Source of the DNA: Adiantum capillus-veneris
Taxonomy: Eukaryota > Streptophyta > Polypodiopsida > Polypodiales > Pteridaceae
Assembly (NCBI GenBank): GCA_014529385.2
Contig: CM043944.1
Span: 178,559,240-178,623,239 of the forward strand
Direction: 5' to 3'
DNA length: 64,000 nt
The notes beneath the pieces were generated by a model. It ran no database searches and had not been told where the DNA came from. It saw only the letters and a program-made list of their open reading frames with translations. The position numbers and the translations under genes are program-made. Positions 36,416 to 47,636 of the stretch are shown piece by piece; the first letter of the stretch is position 1; every line of letters starts with the position of its first letter.

Positions 36416-37300
36416 AAATCCATCTAAAACCCTCCTCCAATTGATCAATGCGCTTGATGCACAATAAAACGTATCATGAGCCTACTCACACCTGTGCAGG
36501 TTGGCCACCTGGCCCTCCAAGTACAAAGCTGAGTTGTTTGCAAACTCAACATCCAGTATCTCATCACCCCAAATAGAAAGAAAGCACGAAGCCATGTAAA
36601 CCAACCTACTGTGAAACCAAGAATCTGCTCATCCATTATCTCATCACCCCAAATAGGAAGCACTAAGACATGTAAACCAACCTGCTATGAAACCATGAAT
36701 CTGCTCATCACCTCAACACAGGACAGATTGAGGAAGGCGGCTAGAGGGTAGCCCTATCTGATCGAGTGCGTGAGCATGAAATGATCACCTCTACCTGCTG
36801 CCAAAAGCACCCAACTGTGTGCATGTCTGTAGAGAGCTCACACACCTCTGATCCAAGCATCAAAGAAGCCCATCCTATGCAGATTACCCTCCAAGAAGTC
36901 CCAATCAACTCTGTCTTAAGCCTTCTCAAAATCGAGAAGAAGTATCACCAGCTTCTCACCTTTAAGGTGCGCGAGGAGAAATGCCTCCCAAAAAGTAAAG
37001 ATGTTGTCAAGGATACCGGTGCTCCTTGACAAAACTTGTCTGGATCCCATGTATAATGCTATATAGAAGTGGCTAAATCCTCAAGCTCATGGCTTTGGCT
37101 AGAACTTTGCAAGCTGAGTTGAGGATGGTGATGGGTAGCCACTGTTGAATCTCATCCAAGGAGCCTCCCTCCTTAGGAACGAGGTAGATCAAGCCCTCAC
37201 TCTCTCAGGCATCTCTCATGTGTGCAAGATGTACTAAAAAGTGCTACAAAGGTCTGTGCCCAGCAAGTACCAATACTCTAAGAAGAAACTGGAAGTCAAA
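36416..37300 (-). pseudogene. LINE RT, N-terminal and catalytic part
   Basis: Minus-strand pieces: STGILDNIFTFWEAFLLAHL, GEKLVILLLDFEKA, stop, DRVDWDFLEGNLHRMGFFDA, WIRGV, then HSIR-TAG-GY where LINE RTs have RQG(C/D)P. After a tandem duplication comes EFANNSALYLEGQ, in which the catalytic FADD has become FANN. It is therefore catalytically dead. It joins 29727 after removal of the copia. Confidence 0.82.
36553..36712. repeat. Tandem duplication inside LINE RT
   Basis: The unit containing CATGTAAACCAACCT, AATCTGCTCAT and ATCTCATCACCCCAAATAG occurs twice with a 76-80-bp period and a 4-base indel between copies. Confidence 0.85.
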
Positions 37301-37799
37301 CCATCCTCCTCGGGACAACTACCACGGGGAAGTGCTCTGAGGTCGCATGGAGTTCCTCCAATTGGAGAGGCAACTCAAGTCTCTCATGCATCTCCTCAGT
37401 CACAAGACAAGGCATCTTTGCCCAAACGTGCACTCTACATGCTTCTTGACGCTCTGGCTAAGGCTCTACTGATAGCAGGTCAGGGTAGAAGTCAATAGAA
37501 ACTGCACGCATATCCTTTGGATCTAAAGCAACTGACCGTCATCTCTCCTCAAGTAGCTGACATTGGTGTGCGCATGCCGTGGTCCCACTACCACAAAGAA
37601 TGACCTAGTCTTTCTGTCACCCACCGGGGTTCACTGAGATGCCTGTCAATGGAAAGCAAACTCATGATGCCTCTCCTCTATGTTGGGAAGCTCTTGGAGA
37701 GCCTGCTGCAACTACTCCTCCAACCAAGGACTGTTTGGGTGCTTCTCCTGCATCTTCTACAAGGAAGAAACACCCCAACATAGACGCTACTCCTCCTTC
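37301..37799 (-). other. LINE ORF2 linker between endonuclease and RT
   Basis: No recognisable separate gene; stops in all frames. It should correspond to the endonuclease-RT linker. Confidence 0.5.
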
Positions 37800-38760
37800 C
37801 TCGCTGGAGCTAGGTGGGCCATAGACTCCTAGAGAAAGAAGTGACTAAACTGAGAAAGTCCAGAGGCCAATCTATTAGCAAGAGAGTCCTACATGTCCAA
37901 GCCTTCTGTTCAAAGAGCCATCACGCGCTCTCGAAGCTCTGAGTCCAACAAGATCCTCTCAGGGATGCGTAGCATCATGCTCCCTCTTCTTTGTCTATCT
38001 GTCACCATGAGGATCATTAGTGCATGGTCCGAGAAGGATTTCCCAACCAAAATGCAAAGTGACCCACCCAAGTCACATATGAGGTCACTAGCATAGAAGT
38101 GCTCTATCTGAGATAGATTCACTCCTCCCACTCTGTGATCCAAACAAGAGAAGGCCAAGTTGTCTGGGGACCTCGTAAAACCAGAGTGCTGCACCAAACA
38201 TTTGAAACCCTCAAAGTCATACATAGATTCTCCCACACTGCCAACTCAGCTTCATGCATAGTAGCATGGCTACCGCCAATCCTGTCAGAGGGGTCCTCCA
38301 ACATGTTGAAGTCACCCCCAATGCACCATTGCTCTGCATGTGGCAGAGACTCTACAATGTGAGACCAAAACCATGCATGTGCACTTAACACATTGGGCAC
38401 ATAGACGTTCGAAAAGCTCAAGAGGCATCCCTAAACGTGCATTGTAATCAACTGAGCCCTGCCAAGTACAATAATACCTCTTCCCACAATGGCCTTCTGC
38501 CAAGAGTCTGCAATAGTTATACATACCCTTCCCTAGATACCACCAGGTCCATATGTAGCTGAACAAAATGTCTCAAATTGCCCACGCAAAAGGTGACCAC
38601 ATCGTCTCATGAGGCTCTCACAAAGATGATGATCTTGCAGCATAAGAATATCAATCTCTCCACCCACAAGGAATTGCTAAATCTTCTCATGCAATCGACC
38701 CTGATGGCACTAAACTTGGGGCCCACCTAATACCTTCACATTCCATGAGACAATCCTCAT
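37800..38760 (-). pseudogene. LINE apurinic-type endonuclease domain
   Basis: On the minus strand the ORF2 start at 38760 reads MRIVSWNVKVLGGPQ, the opening of plant LINE endonucleases. IDILMLQDHHLCES follows, then FSNVYVPNVLSAHAWFWSHI, CIGGDFNMLEDPSDRIGGS (the GDFN motif), and later KSFSDHALMILMV (SDH motif). Stops and one frameshift interrupt it. It would nick target DNA to prime reverse transcription. Confidence 0.85.
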
Positions 38761-39589
38761 GGGGAACATGAGAGAACTAATGTTGCAACAACAACTAACA
38801 GCATTATCTTCGAGGCTGGCTTGGATGGGGAGTAATCCGCATCCGAGCACCCTGAAGATAGGTGTGACTGCAAAGACTGTCTAGCTCAGGCCCAAGAAGA
38901 GCGTGCCATGTGTAGGGCAACCTCCTCTATCGAAGGGTCCTCATATATGTATACATAGCACGGTGGGCTCTGCATATCATCTAATAAGTGTACCACTATG
39001 TGTCTACATCCTGGTGAGTCTGGAGGTGTCATTAATAAATTGACCAGCGGCCACAAAGTCTATACCAGGTCTGTAACCCCTAGGTCTCCCATGTGCTGAG
39101 AGAATGCGAGGTCCTATACTTGCAACCACTCCATCATTGAGTCCAGAATCACACCGATCCCTGCCACATAAGGGAAAGGAGAATCCAACCGCTGATTCCA
39201 GGTCCTCTATCCCTCTAGCTACAAGGAACAATACATGAACTCTGAAACAAGCTACCTCAAAGTCTGGTGAAGGGTCTCTAAGAAACCACGTGAAGTCGTA
39301 GGCAAAAAATATCCCACCTGCGACAAATGTCAAAACTCGTCAGTCGACAAGGAACTATTGCAAAGGGAGATGTTTGCACCAAAAGGGGGGTACGCAAGAA
39401 GTGTTGTCCCTCCCTCACCAAAATGAATCCTGGAAAAAGTGCTACCAAGAGATCTCCTAGCAGCAGAGGAAGGTCCTACCCTATGGGTCGGCTGGCAGGG
39501 TAGGAACGGGAGGAGAAGTGGAAGGAGGGGTGGAGATGGAGGAGTGGGGGGTGTTTTCAAGGAATGGCAAAAGAAGAGGGGCAAGGCGG
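38761..39589 (-). pseudogene. LINE ORF1-like region
   Basis: Upstream of ORF2 on the minus strand are broken frames: a Pro/Ser-rich stretch (about 39500-39584), FSRIHFGEGGTTLLAYPPFG (about 39400), then VAGGIFFAYDFTWFLRDPSP. Position and style suggest a LINE ORF1, but I see no diagnostic zinc knuckle. The region ends at the LTR starting at 39590. Confidence 0.5.
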
Positions 39590-41704
39590 TGTCGGGGGAT
39601 AAGTGTTTGAAACTTGAGCCAAGTCAGCACCGGGCTGTTGGCTGTGGAAAAACTAAGAGCGAAAAATTGTCGCACCGCACAATACAACATCCATTAATTA
39701 CTCGGTAATACTATCAACTAACAAAACGTGTTTGAAAATTGGTAACGCCGACAAAACTGATACGAAATCGAGAAGTGTCGTTAGCGACAGCATTAAATAA
39801 TTCTAATGACAATTAAGGAGCTTAAACTCCCATTACAGATCACTCTGGGCCGTTAATGGCTCAGCAATCCATCAAAAAGAAATAATTGGACTAATTTGGC
39901 TGCTGACAAGGAAAATCCTATTGTGTCGATTCTATCTGTTGGATTTGTCTTCAATCAATGTCGATGCCGAAAGTATTTCTTCTCCTATGTCTGCTTACAA
40001 GCCCTTGATGATATCTCCTTGCCTAAGCCAATGAGGAATAGTCTCCTTGGTTGCCTTGGTTGCAAAGCCCTTGCTGCTTATTGCCGAGAGAGGGAGAGAG
40101 AGCTTTAGCTATCCTTCCCTTCGTTGATGGCCTCCTTGAACTCCCTCGCCTTCTGCACCTTCTTCTTCTCTTGCTCATTTTCTTGCTTTGAAATCCCCTT
40201 TTGTTTCCTTTCCAATCACTATCCAAGCTCGAGAGCAAGAGCAACGTCCCTACTCAAGCTTCCTTGCTTGCCTTCTCCCTCCTTGCCTTGGTTGCAAAGC
40301 CCTTGAGCTCTTCCCCCTTCTTTTTCGTTTGCTTCCCTCGAGAACGAGAGTGAGAGAGAGAGGGAGAACTCCCTTTGCTTATGTGTTGAGGACGAGCCGA
40401 AGCCCTTGCTTGTGTTGGAGATTGGAGATCAAGAGCTCCAGAGAGCTCGCCTTCTTCTTCTTCTGCTCGTTTTCTTCTCCACACACTTCTCATGCAAAAA
40501 TAATACCCTATTAATAGCCCTCTCCCTCCCTTAGCAATGACCGCGCTGTCGTTGCTAGCGAGGCATAAAAAACCCCCCTACTGACGTGGCAGCCCGGATC
40601 CCGCCTACGTCAAATCCGTTGCAGATTGGACCGAATTTCTGCACACCGAGCTCCTAAGCATTTTTCCTCACTATAGCGAGCTTGTACGAGCCTTCTGCAA
40701 CTCAACGCGAGCCTCCCTTCACCTCCCTGCACTACTGCCCATCACCAGAGGCCATGGCCTCCTTTCTTTCTTTTGTTTCCCACCTTCTTTATTTTGGGTG
40801 GCCATTAAATTGGCTTTGGGCGGCCGGGCTTTGTTAGTGGGCGGCCTCTAGCCCTTGGGCGGCCTTTGCTTGGTTGTCTTTGGACGCCATTGAAGGGCAT
40901 CACATTTGGCATACCTGCCAGCCAAAACATTGTCAAGCATAACTCCTTTCAGCAGTCCTTGACTAACAATATCTTCATGAATTTCGATGCCCGCATCATT
41001 TTGCATGGTGATGCTTGCCTTCAAGATATAAGCGTACGTGATTGCATTTGTCCAGCTTCATGGCCCTGCCTCTGTTGGAGTTATCCCGCAATGATTGCAT
41101 TCTATGAGATCACTTGAAGCTCTTCAAGCAATTTTTGTACTTAATGAGACGTACACCACATTTGACGTACATGTAGCTGCTATCAATGCACTGTAGGAGA
41201 TAATATTTTAGACAAGATTCTCCTCGAGCACTTACTTTGCTGCACTCCAGAATCCGAGCGAGAGCCAAAATCTTCCAGATGGCACTCCGTACGAGCCAAC
41301 GTGCTCCACAAAGTGAGCTCTTCAGGCTCGTGCATTCATTTCAATTCTGTCACTTCAGCTATGATTGCCCAATCCGGTACGGATCTACAATTGACTTAAA
41401 CTTTAAACTGCCATAACTTCTTATCCGTAGCTCTGATTGACGAGCCGTAAAGACAAGCCGGTAGAACACATCAAGCACTGCAGTTCTAGGTCACAATATC
41501 CCATCCGTGCCCACTTCAAGCATAACACTTTTTAGCATTATTAAGGCATCTGTAGGCCTTTTAAACCGCATTTGACATACATTCAACATTGAACTTGTCC
41601 TGTTTCCAGGCCTTAACTACTGTTCATTAATCATGTAAGCTTCAAACAACTTGATGTGCATTTTTCTAGCATCTTTCTTAGCATGGGAGCGGAGATGCCC
41701 GACA
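39590..41704 (-). repeat. 3' LTR of fungal-like Ty3 element
   Basis: A 2115-bp LTR. Relative to the right LTR it lacks about 90 bases after CGAGCC (near 41297), consistent with a deletion between short CCGAC repeats. A purine-rich GAGTGGGTGGA on the minus strand (about 41705-41716) would be the polypurine tract. Confidence 0.92.
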
Positions 41705-41751
41705 TCCACCCACTCTGAACCTGCATAGCCTCCGGTCTGTGCCAACCGTAC

Positions 41752-42132
41752 TTATAAAGCATCATCAAGAGCATCATCAGACTCATCGTGTGATGCATAC
41801 ATAACATTGTCTTCAGGAGGTTGATCTGTGTTGAGGTCTCCAATATTAATCTCACCATCTCGTTGCTTAAACAACTTAACTCTTTTCCCTACAATAGGCA
41901 CCTTGAGCTCAGTGCCATCAAGCTTGCATAACTTGTAGATCGCATTATCATAAACATGAAGTACAACATATGGTCCAAACCATCGTTTAACCATCTTCCG
42001 CATAGTAGTGTACTGGTTCTCCAGGCTACTGTCATATACAAGGACCCAATCTCCATATTTAATAGCAAGAGGTCGTAGTCTGTGCTTACCATCAAACGTT
42101 GCTTTGTTCTTCAACCTTGCTTCCTTAAGCAT
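41752..42132 (-). pseudogene. Integrase C-terminal (SH3-like) domain, Ty3
   Basis: In frame with the main integrase after a TAG: LKNKATFDGKHRLRPLAIKY, GDWVLVYDSSLE, MVKRWFGPYVVLHVYDNAIY, KLCKLDGTELKVPIVGKRVK. This is the beta-barrel end of integrase, followed by an acidic tail (DESDDALDDAL). Confidence 0.88.
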
Positions 42133-42141
42133 TACTTTAGC

Positions 42142-43521
42142 CTATTCAATATCTTCCTGACACCTCTCAAGATGGCAAATGTGCAATGCAAGCAAATATT
42201 TTGTAGACATACCTTCTTCCCATGGCATTACAGTCCAAGAGATAACCGCTTCCTCTGTAGGCATAATGGGTTTTTGCCCGTACATTAGCTCAAATGGCAT
42301 AAAACCTGTAACAGAACTATGTGTAGTTTGATCAGCCCATAAAGCAAATGGTAAGAGTTTAGGCCAATCACCAATATGTCCCTGGCATGCCTTTGCTAAA
42401 TCTTTAACAATAGGTGGATGCCCTCTTTCACTTTTTCCATTACCCTCTAGATTGTATGCTGTAGTGAGAGCCAATTTAATGCCCAAGCGAGCAAAGAAAT
42501 CCCGATCTTCATCTGCATCAAGCTCTCCTCTATCAGCAGTAATTCTACCAACACATCCATACCTGGAAATAACATCCTCAAGCAAGAACTTGCATACGGA
42601 ACTGGTAGCCTTGGTACGCAAGGCTCTGCCTTCCACCTGATTAGTAAGATCCTCTCTGGCAAGAACAATATACCGCATCTGCCAGACACCTAATGGCATG
42701 GTAATCAGGTCCACCACCCACTTGTAGTGCATAGCCAGCGGATAGGTGGGATGCATTACATCTCGATGCCGTACATTAGAATACTGTTGGCATATTAGGC
42801 ATGTCTCTACAAACTGAGCTACATCTTTATACATACCTTTCCACCAGTAACGATCCTTAATCTTGACAAAAGTTTCCCAAACCCCTCTGTGTCCAGCCCA
42901 TAAACTTTCATAAAACTCTTTGATAACCTGCTGTTGAGTCGCTTTATCACAAACCACGCGCTGCGGTACTCCTTTAGAGCGTTTTGGCTGCTTCCATAAA
43001 TGCCCATCCTTCAGAAAATAGCCGTAAGCTTTCTTCCTGATCTTTTTGTACTCTTGATCCGTCCACTCTTCATGCTTAGTAAGAGTGCTAAGGTAGCGAC
43101 CAATCAAAAGCCATTCTCCTTCATAGAACTCTTCAGAAAATACCTCAAAAGCATGAGCAATATTTCCACAATTTGCATGCAGATAAGAAGACGAATAGAA
43201 CTTCAAGCCAACATCCTCACTTGTGGTCAGCATATCTTCTTCATCTTCAAATCTAGCTCTTGATAACATATCTGAAACAGGATTATCTCTACCTGCAATA
43301 TGACAAAATTCAGGATTAAGAGACTTAATATAGACTATCCATAGTAGCACAGCAATATCCGGAGTAGAGCAATTTGCAATCATCCCTATCAGTGGCAAGC
43401 AATTTGTCTCTACCACGACTGAAGCTCCAATAAAATATTCTTTATCAGACCTTAGAGCAGTAGCAACGCCCCAAAGTTCTCTTTTAACCTGTGGGTAGCC
43501 CCTTTGGCGAGCATTGAGCAC
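42142..43521 (-). CDS. Ty3 RNase H end and integrase core (fungal-like)
   Basis: A 459-codon frame. RNase H end: GYPQVKRELWGVATALRSDK and VVVETNCLPLIGMI. The integrase zinc-binding GHRGVWETFVKIKDRYWWKG and CLICQQYS follow. The core has VVDLITMPLGVWQMRYIVLA (D), GRITADRGELDAD (D) and GNGKSERGHPPIVKDLAKAC (E), then LPFALWADQTTHSSVTGFMP and FELMYGQKPIMP. It ends at TAG, where a Gln codon would fit. The wording of the core recalls rust-fungus and mushroom elements; that is recollection, not a search. Confidence 0.9.
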   Translation of the reverse strand: MLNARQRGYPQVKRELWGVATALRSDKEYFIGASVVVETNCLPLIGMIANCSTPDIAVLLWIVYIKSLNPEFCHIAGRDNPVSDMLSRARFEDEEDMLTTSEDVGLKFYSSSYLHANCGNIAHAFEVFSEEFYEGEWLLIGRYLSTLTKHEEWTDQEYKKIRKKAYGYFLKDGHLWKQPKRSKGVPQRVVCDKATQQQVIKEFYESLWAGHRGVWETFVKIKDRYWWKGMYKDVAQFVETCLICQQYSNVRHRDVMHPTYPLAMHYKWVVDLITMPLGVWQMRYIVLAREDLTNQVEGRALRTKATSSVCKFLLEDVISRYGCVGRITADRGELDADEDRDFFARLGIKLALTTAYNLEGNGKSERGHPPIVKDLAKACQGHIGDWPKLLPFALWADQTTHSSVTGFMPFELMYGQKPIMPTEEAVISWTVMPWEEGMSTKYLLALHICHLERCQEDIE

Positions 43522-43533
43522 TTTTGCTACAAA

Positions 43534-43755
43534 TCAAACCGCATACCTATTACCTTCTTCATCATCTTGACCTATAGCCCATCCAATACCTGTCGGGCTA
43601 GTGTCAACTGTTAAAATTACTGGCCTTCCGTATTTGTAGTCGACATTCCTCAAGGTCGGAGCCTCAAGAAGCATCTTCTTTAATTTTCTGATAGCTTGTA
43701 TATGAACTTCTTCCCAAACAAATATTTTACCTTTTCTCAGCAGTTGATAAAGCAC
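43534..43755 (-). pseudogene. Ty3 RNase H start
   Basis: Minus-strand IRKLKKMLLEAPTLRNVDYK, YGRPVILTVDTSPTGIGWAI and GQDDEEGNRYAV. A TGA, probably from an Arg CGA, separates it from FVAKVLNARQ in the next segment. Its upstream neighbour is the inner element's insertion at 43781. Confidence 0.88.
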
Positions 43756-43775
43756 TTTTGCAACATGAGCAAAAT

Positions 43776-43780
43776 GTGAC
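43776..43780. repeat. Target-site duplication GTGAC (left)
   Basis: Pairs with GTGGC at 53064-53068, one mismatch. Confidence 0.75.
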
Positions 43781-45516
43781 TGTGAGGGCCATACCTAGAC
43801 TTGACCCTACTCACCTCCCTTAGTCCTCCAGATCGTTCCAGGGAATGATGTAGATCTATCTGCAGGTATCCCTCCCACTTGGGACCGACACTCAGACAGG
43901 ACTCCGGTCTATCTCGAACGCCAACCCAATGTAAGGGCCATACACAGACTCGACCCTACTCCTCCAGACCATTCCAGGGAATGGCGTAGATCTATTTGCA
44001 AGTATCCCTCCCACTTGGGATCGACACTCAGATAGGACTCCGGCCTATCTCGATTGCCAACCCAAGGGGGTATATCCCTTCATTCAATGATTCTATCCGT
44101 TTCTCATAATCAATCTGTGCTTGACAGCTTTCCGCACCCAAAATCGTGGTCCTTAGTCTTGATTCTCTTGATCTTTAACTTGAGGATCTGCTCTTGCTTT
44201 CTTGTGCTCCCTTGGTTCATGGTGATAACCCCTTTTTCCTGACAAGCAGGCATGGCAGTTATCACTTTCCCCTAAGCAGAGGGATCTTGCAATCCTACAT
44301 GGTCTCGCTCGTCCTTGATTACCCATTTTTATCCCACGTAGTCCTAGCGTTTAACATAAAAGTTTTAAGTCAACATCCGGCCATCTGACCCTCCGGATCC
44401 GCCCACCCACCGAACCATTTCATGAAAATCCCTTCCCGAGGTAGTACTTAACTACTACGAAATCAGGAAGACAACAGTCTATCAGACATCATCAAACAAC
44501 AAGCAGCATGCAATCTGTTGCATACCCTCGTTCAAGGAAATTCATCTGGTTGTTCCCACCATATCTTTATTTAAAAACTTTTAATTAATTTTCTTTTCTT
44601 TATTTGCTATAACTAGCTTGTAACTAGTTTTATTACTAATCATGCAACACATTTAGTTTCAACCAATTCATCTAGCCTCCCCATTCAGGCCAAGATAATC
44701 GGTTACAGCCATCAAAATGGCAACACCTTCATAATATTCCCAGAATTAAGTGTTTGGGAGAGGCTCATCAAGTAATTTAATCATTCCTTCCTAAGCATTT
44801 TATTTCGAGAGGTATAGCACCATCTGGTGACAGATGCATAGGATAACCCCTATATTCCTAGCCTTTCCAGTTCCTTTTTAAGCAACCAAGTCGAACAAAT
44901 TTCCTTAATTAAATTCACATCATCCTCCCTGAGTATAACCTTCTCATCCAACCATTGGCATTAGGCCATACGGGATTATGGCCGATTTCCAATAAGATAC
45001 CACGGGTACTTCACCCGGCCGAGAAAAAATAAAACAAACCCATTCATCCCTTATCCTTCGGGCATGAATGATCTAGGTATAACAAGGTGTGTGTAATTCT
45101 CTTCTCAATTCCTATTGGACCCCAATTTCTCTTCTCAATTCCTATTGGACCCCAAATTCTCCTATCAATTCCTATTGGACCCCAAATTCTCTTCTCAAAT
45201 GCTATTGGACCCCAATTTTCTTCTTAGTTCTTATCTCTTAACTTTACCTTTCAATTAAGTTAGTCCCTTTTTCTCCTAGTTCTCGATCTAGATCAGTTCC
45301 CACACGGATTTTCACGAAGAAGTATAAAAATAATCTTAACCTTAAAGGAAAAATAAAGGGATGACGTAATTTCTTATGTGAAATATCCGTGTCTTTTTAT
45401 TCTGGAGTGAAGTCTCGTTGTCCGTATAAATTCTTTGTCGGTCTTGCTTTTTCCTAAATTATTTTGTAGGCTGAAAAGATTCTAAATGGTTCTAGGGTTT
45501 AGGGAGGGACCTTACA
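43781..45516 (-). repeat. 3' LTR of inner Ty3 element (short form)
   Basis: A 1736-bp LTR. It matches the right LTR up to GATCTAGGTATAACAA (about 45084), then jumps to the sequence corresponding to 52602 onward. The 2.2-kb middle block with the 159-bp array is absent here. A 30-bp minisatellite follows (about 45098-45219). Confidence 0.9.
45098..45219. repeat. 30-bp minisatellite, 4 copies
   Basis: Unit approximately TCTTCTCAATTCCTATTGGA plus CCCCAAATTC, four tandem copies. Each unit holds an inverted CCAAT box (ATTGG). The homologous array at 52615-52765 has five copies. Confidence 0.9.
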
Positions 45517-46280
45517 AACTCCCCAACAAAAAGAAAGAGCTGTCCTCAGCTCGGGATAGGCTTTAGAGAGTAGACTGACTCCATCTTTGGTCAACTTATG
45601 ATTGAGGATGGTCAGTAACTTTAGGGTATTTAGATTAAAGGACAGCTGGTATGGACCTTGAATAATACACTTCTCTTCCATTTTTAGCGCTGACTCAAAA
45701 GTCTTAATCATAAACAAGTTTTAATGACTCGGGTTACTTTAATTACTGAATGTGATCTTACTCAACTATGTACTTTTCCTTTGGTGTGACCGGATTGTCT
45801 TTCTCTTGTGATGTCTGAAGATCATTTCTTCACTTTACTCTCTATATGCTTTGTAAAAATCTTACCATTCTTACCTAAACTTTAACTTTTTCAGTTTTGA
45901 GCGTTGACTCACTTCTCTATTGATATCATCCAACTTATACCATGTTCTTGAGAGTTAAGGATTTCATACTAATCTTTTAATTAAATCTTGCAATTTCTCC
46001 TCCCTTGTGTATCCAATTTATTTCCTCTATCTTTATGTGTCTTATGTCTATAGCTTATTGTCTCATCTTTCACTTGGTAATCAGATATTTCACGTATCAT
46101 GACAACTAGACTTGTAAAACACCATAGACGATTTGAATCTCAAAAGACTTGACTGACTAGAGATGCTTGAATTCCATAAATATGATGATTGATTACATCC
46201 GCATAAAATTTTCATCAAAAGTGCCATCGATATCTTGAAGAATAATTATAAGTTGTTCTGAAGAACCAACCAAAATATGA
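45517..46280 (-). other. 3' interior of inner Ty3 element
   Basis: No coding domain. Next to the LTR the minus strand carries TTTGTTGGGGAGTT, a polypurine-tract-like primer (about 45517-45540). A closely similar stretch recurs at 47296-47332. Confidence 0.6.
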
Positions 46281-47042
46281 TCAAGGGTTTGGACAAAAGG
46301 GAGATATTGATTTGATTCCAAAAGGTCCATAATATCTGAATGCAAGCTTACGGAATTTCCCTAGCTTTAAGGAGTTGTGTTTGGGTTTGATTCTGAGGAA
46401 AACTTGTTCGTCTTTACTAAAGCTTCTAGCGGAGCGGTGAAGATCAGCGTAGCTCTTCTGCCTATCACTAGCTCTCTTTAGGTTGTCTCTAATGACTAGA
46501 AGTTGATGATCCATCTCTTCCAGGGTAGACTTAGCAGCAGGAACATGAAGAGTTGGGTCTGCTAATCGAAGAGGGACTAAACATTCCTGACCATACAAGG
46601 CTTTAAAGGGTGACATTTGAGGCTGCGATGGTGAGAAGAGTTATAAGCAACTCAACTAGGGGAAAAAAAACTTGATCCATTTCTGGGGCTATTGGTTGCA
46701 GTATGCTCGAAGCATATCTCCAATGACTTGATTCACTCGCTCAGTTTGACCATCAATCTCCGGATGATATACTGAGCTGAGATTTAGTTGGGTACCTAGA
46801 GATTGAAACATGGCTTGCCAAAACTTAGAAGTAAAGTTGGCATCCCGATCACTGATGATTCTTGCAGGGATTCCATGTAATCTTGCTACCTCTCTGACAA
46901 ATACTTGGGCTATGTCGATGGCGGTGGCTGTCTGCTTCATTGGAATTAGAGGAGTCACCTTAGTAAGCTTATCTACTATGACAAAAATAGAATCATAGTT
47001 TCCAGTTGTCTTTGGAAGACAAGTGACAAAGTCAATACTCAA
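46281..47042 (-). pseudogene. Ty3 integrase fragment of inner element
   Basis: Minus-strand frames: MSIDFVTCLPKTTGNYDSIF (first Asp), RIISDRDANFTSKFWQAMFQ (second Asp), SSVYHPEIDGQTERVNQVIG (Glu), then SPFKALYGQECLVPL and the C-terminal FGIKSISPF. This is a plant-type Ty3 integrase, unlike the host element's. A gap with stops lies at 46617-46688. Confidence 0.85.
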
Positions 47043-47295
47043 ACAATCCCCGCTTCATCTGAGGAATATCCAGGGCCTGAAGCTTTCTAGGTAGTAAAGA
47101 AGACCATCTGCTAAGGTATAGTCAGTTAAGTGTTCCGTTTTGGTTCTGAGCTTGAATCTCTTGTAGAAGAGGTCTAAAATAGGGGTCTACCTGAATTTCT
47201 TGTTGAACTCCCTCGGGTAAAGAAGAGCTAAGGAGTGAAATAAGTCAACGTTGATGAGGACAGGACTGCTGGTCAAGAGGTCTTCGAAGGCAGCA
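47043..47295 (-). other. Junction after integrase fragment
   Basis: No domain recognisable beyond KALDIPQMKRGL-like sequence near 47045-47085. Similarity with a retroelement interior ends here. Confidence 0.4.
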
Positions 47296-47335
47296 TCTCT
47301 CCCCAACAAAAAAAGAAAGAGTTATCCTCAACTCG
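47296..47335 (-). repeat. Second polypurine-tract-like copy
   Basis: CTCCCCAACAAAAA..GAAAGAG..ATCCTCA on the plus strand, nearly the same as 45519-45557 next to the 3' LTR. Confidence 0.75.
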
Positions 47336-47636
47336 AATAAAATACATAATTGATGAAGCTTCTTGGATACGTCTTGCGACTTAACTTCTTGTTAACACTT
47401 TCAACTTGACTTCTCTCTTACACTTCTTCATCTCCAAAAATCTGCTAATATAATATTGGAGTCATGGGAAATCTTCCTTAATAAGCTATCTTCTTGAATA
47501 AGTCATCGCGTTTGTGGCTTCTTCAGTACGCTACTTCTTCTTTATAAGATACTGGCAATCCCTTCTTTATCAGCACTTGTTATCTTCTTATTTTTGCGAT
47601 CTTCACTCTCTTGTAACTTAGTCATTTTCTTATCTG

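Larger units (their letters stand above)
27608..39589 (-). mobile_element. LINE (non-LTR retrotransposon), broken by insertions
   Basis: On the minus strand: an ORF1-like region (38761-39589), endonuclease (from ATG 38760), RT (36416-37300, continued at 28950-29727), zf-RVT (near 28230-28345), and a short A-run (27608-27614) as poly(A) tail. The tail abuts copia RT sequence, marking the insertion site. The copia 29728-36415 splits its RT. The large Ty3 element at 39590 seems to split its ORF1, with the remainder at 59118-59350. Many stops and shifts make it inactive. Confidence 0.8.

Noticed and set aside
39585-39589. GGCGG and GTGGG (59118-59122) as a target-site duplication
   Set aside because: Only 3 of 5 bases agree in G-rich sequence, so it is not evidence for the insertion boundary.
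39590-41704. A pair of host gene copies (short frames such as the one at 39896-40108, repeated near 57220-57432)
   Set aside because: The two regions are the LTRs of one element; the shared frames are just LTR sequence.
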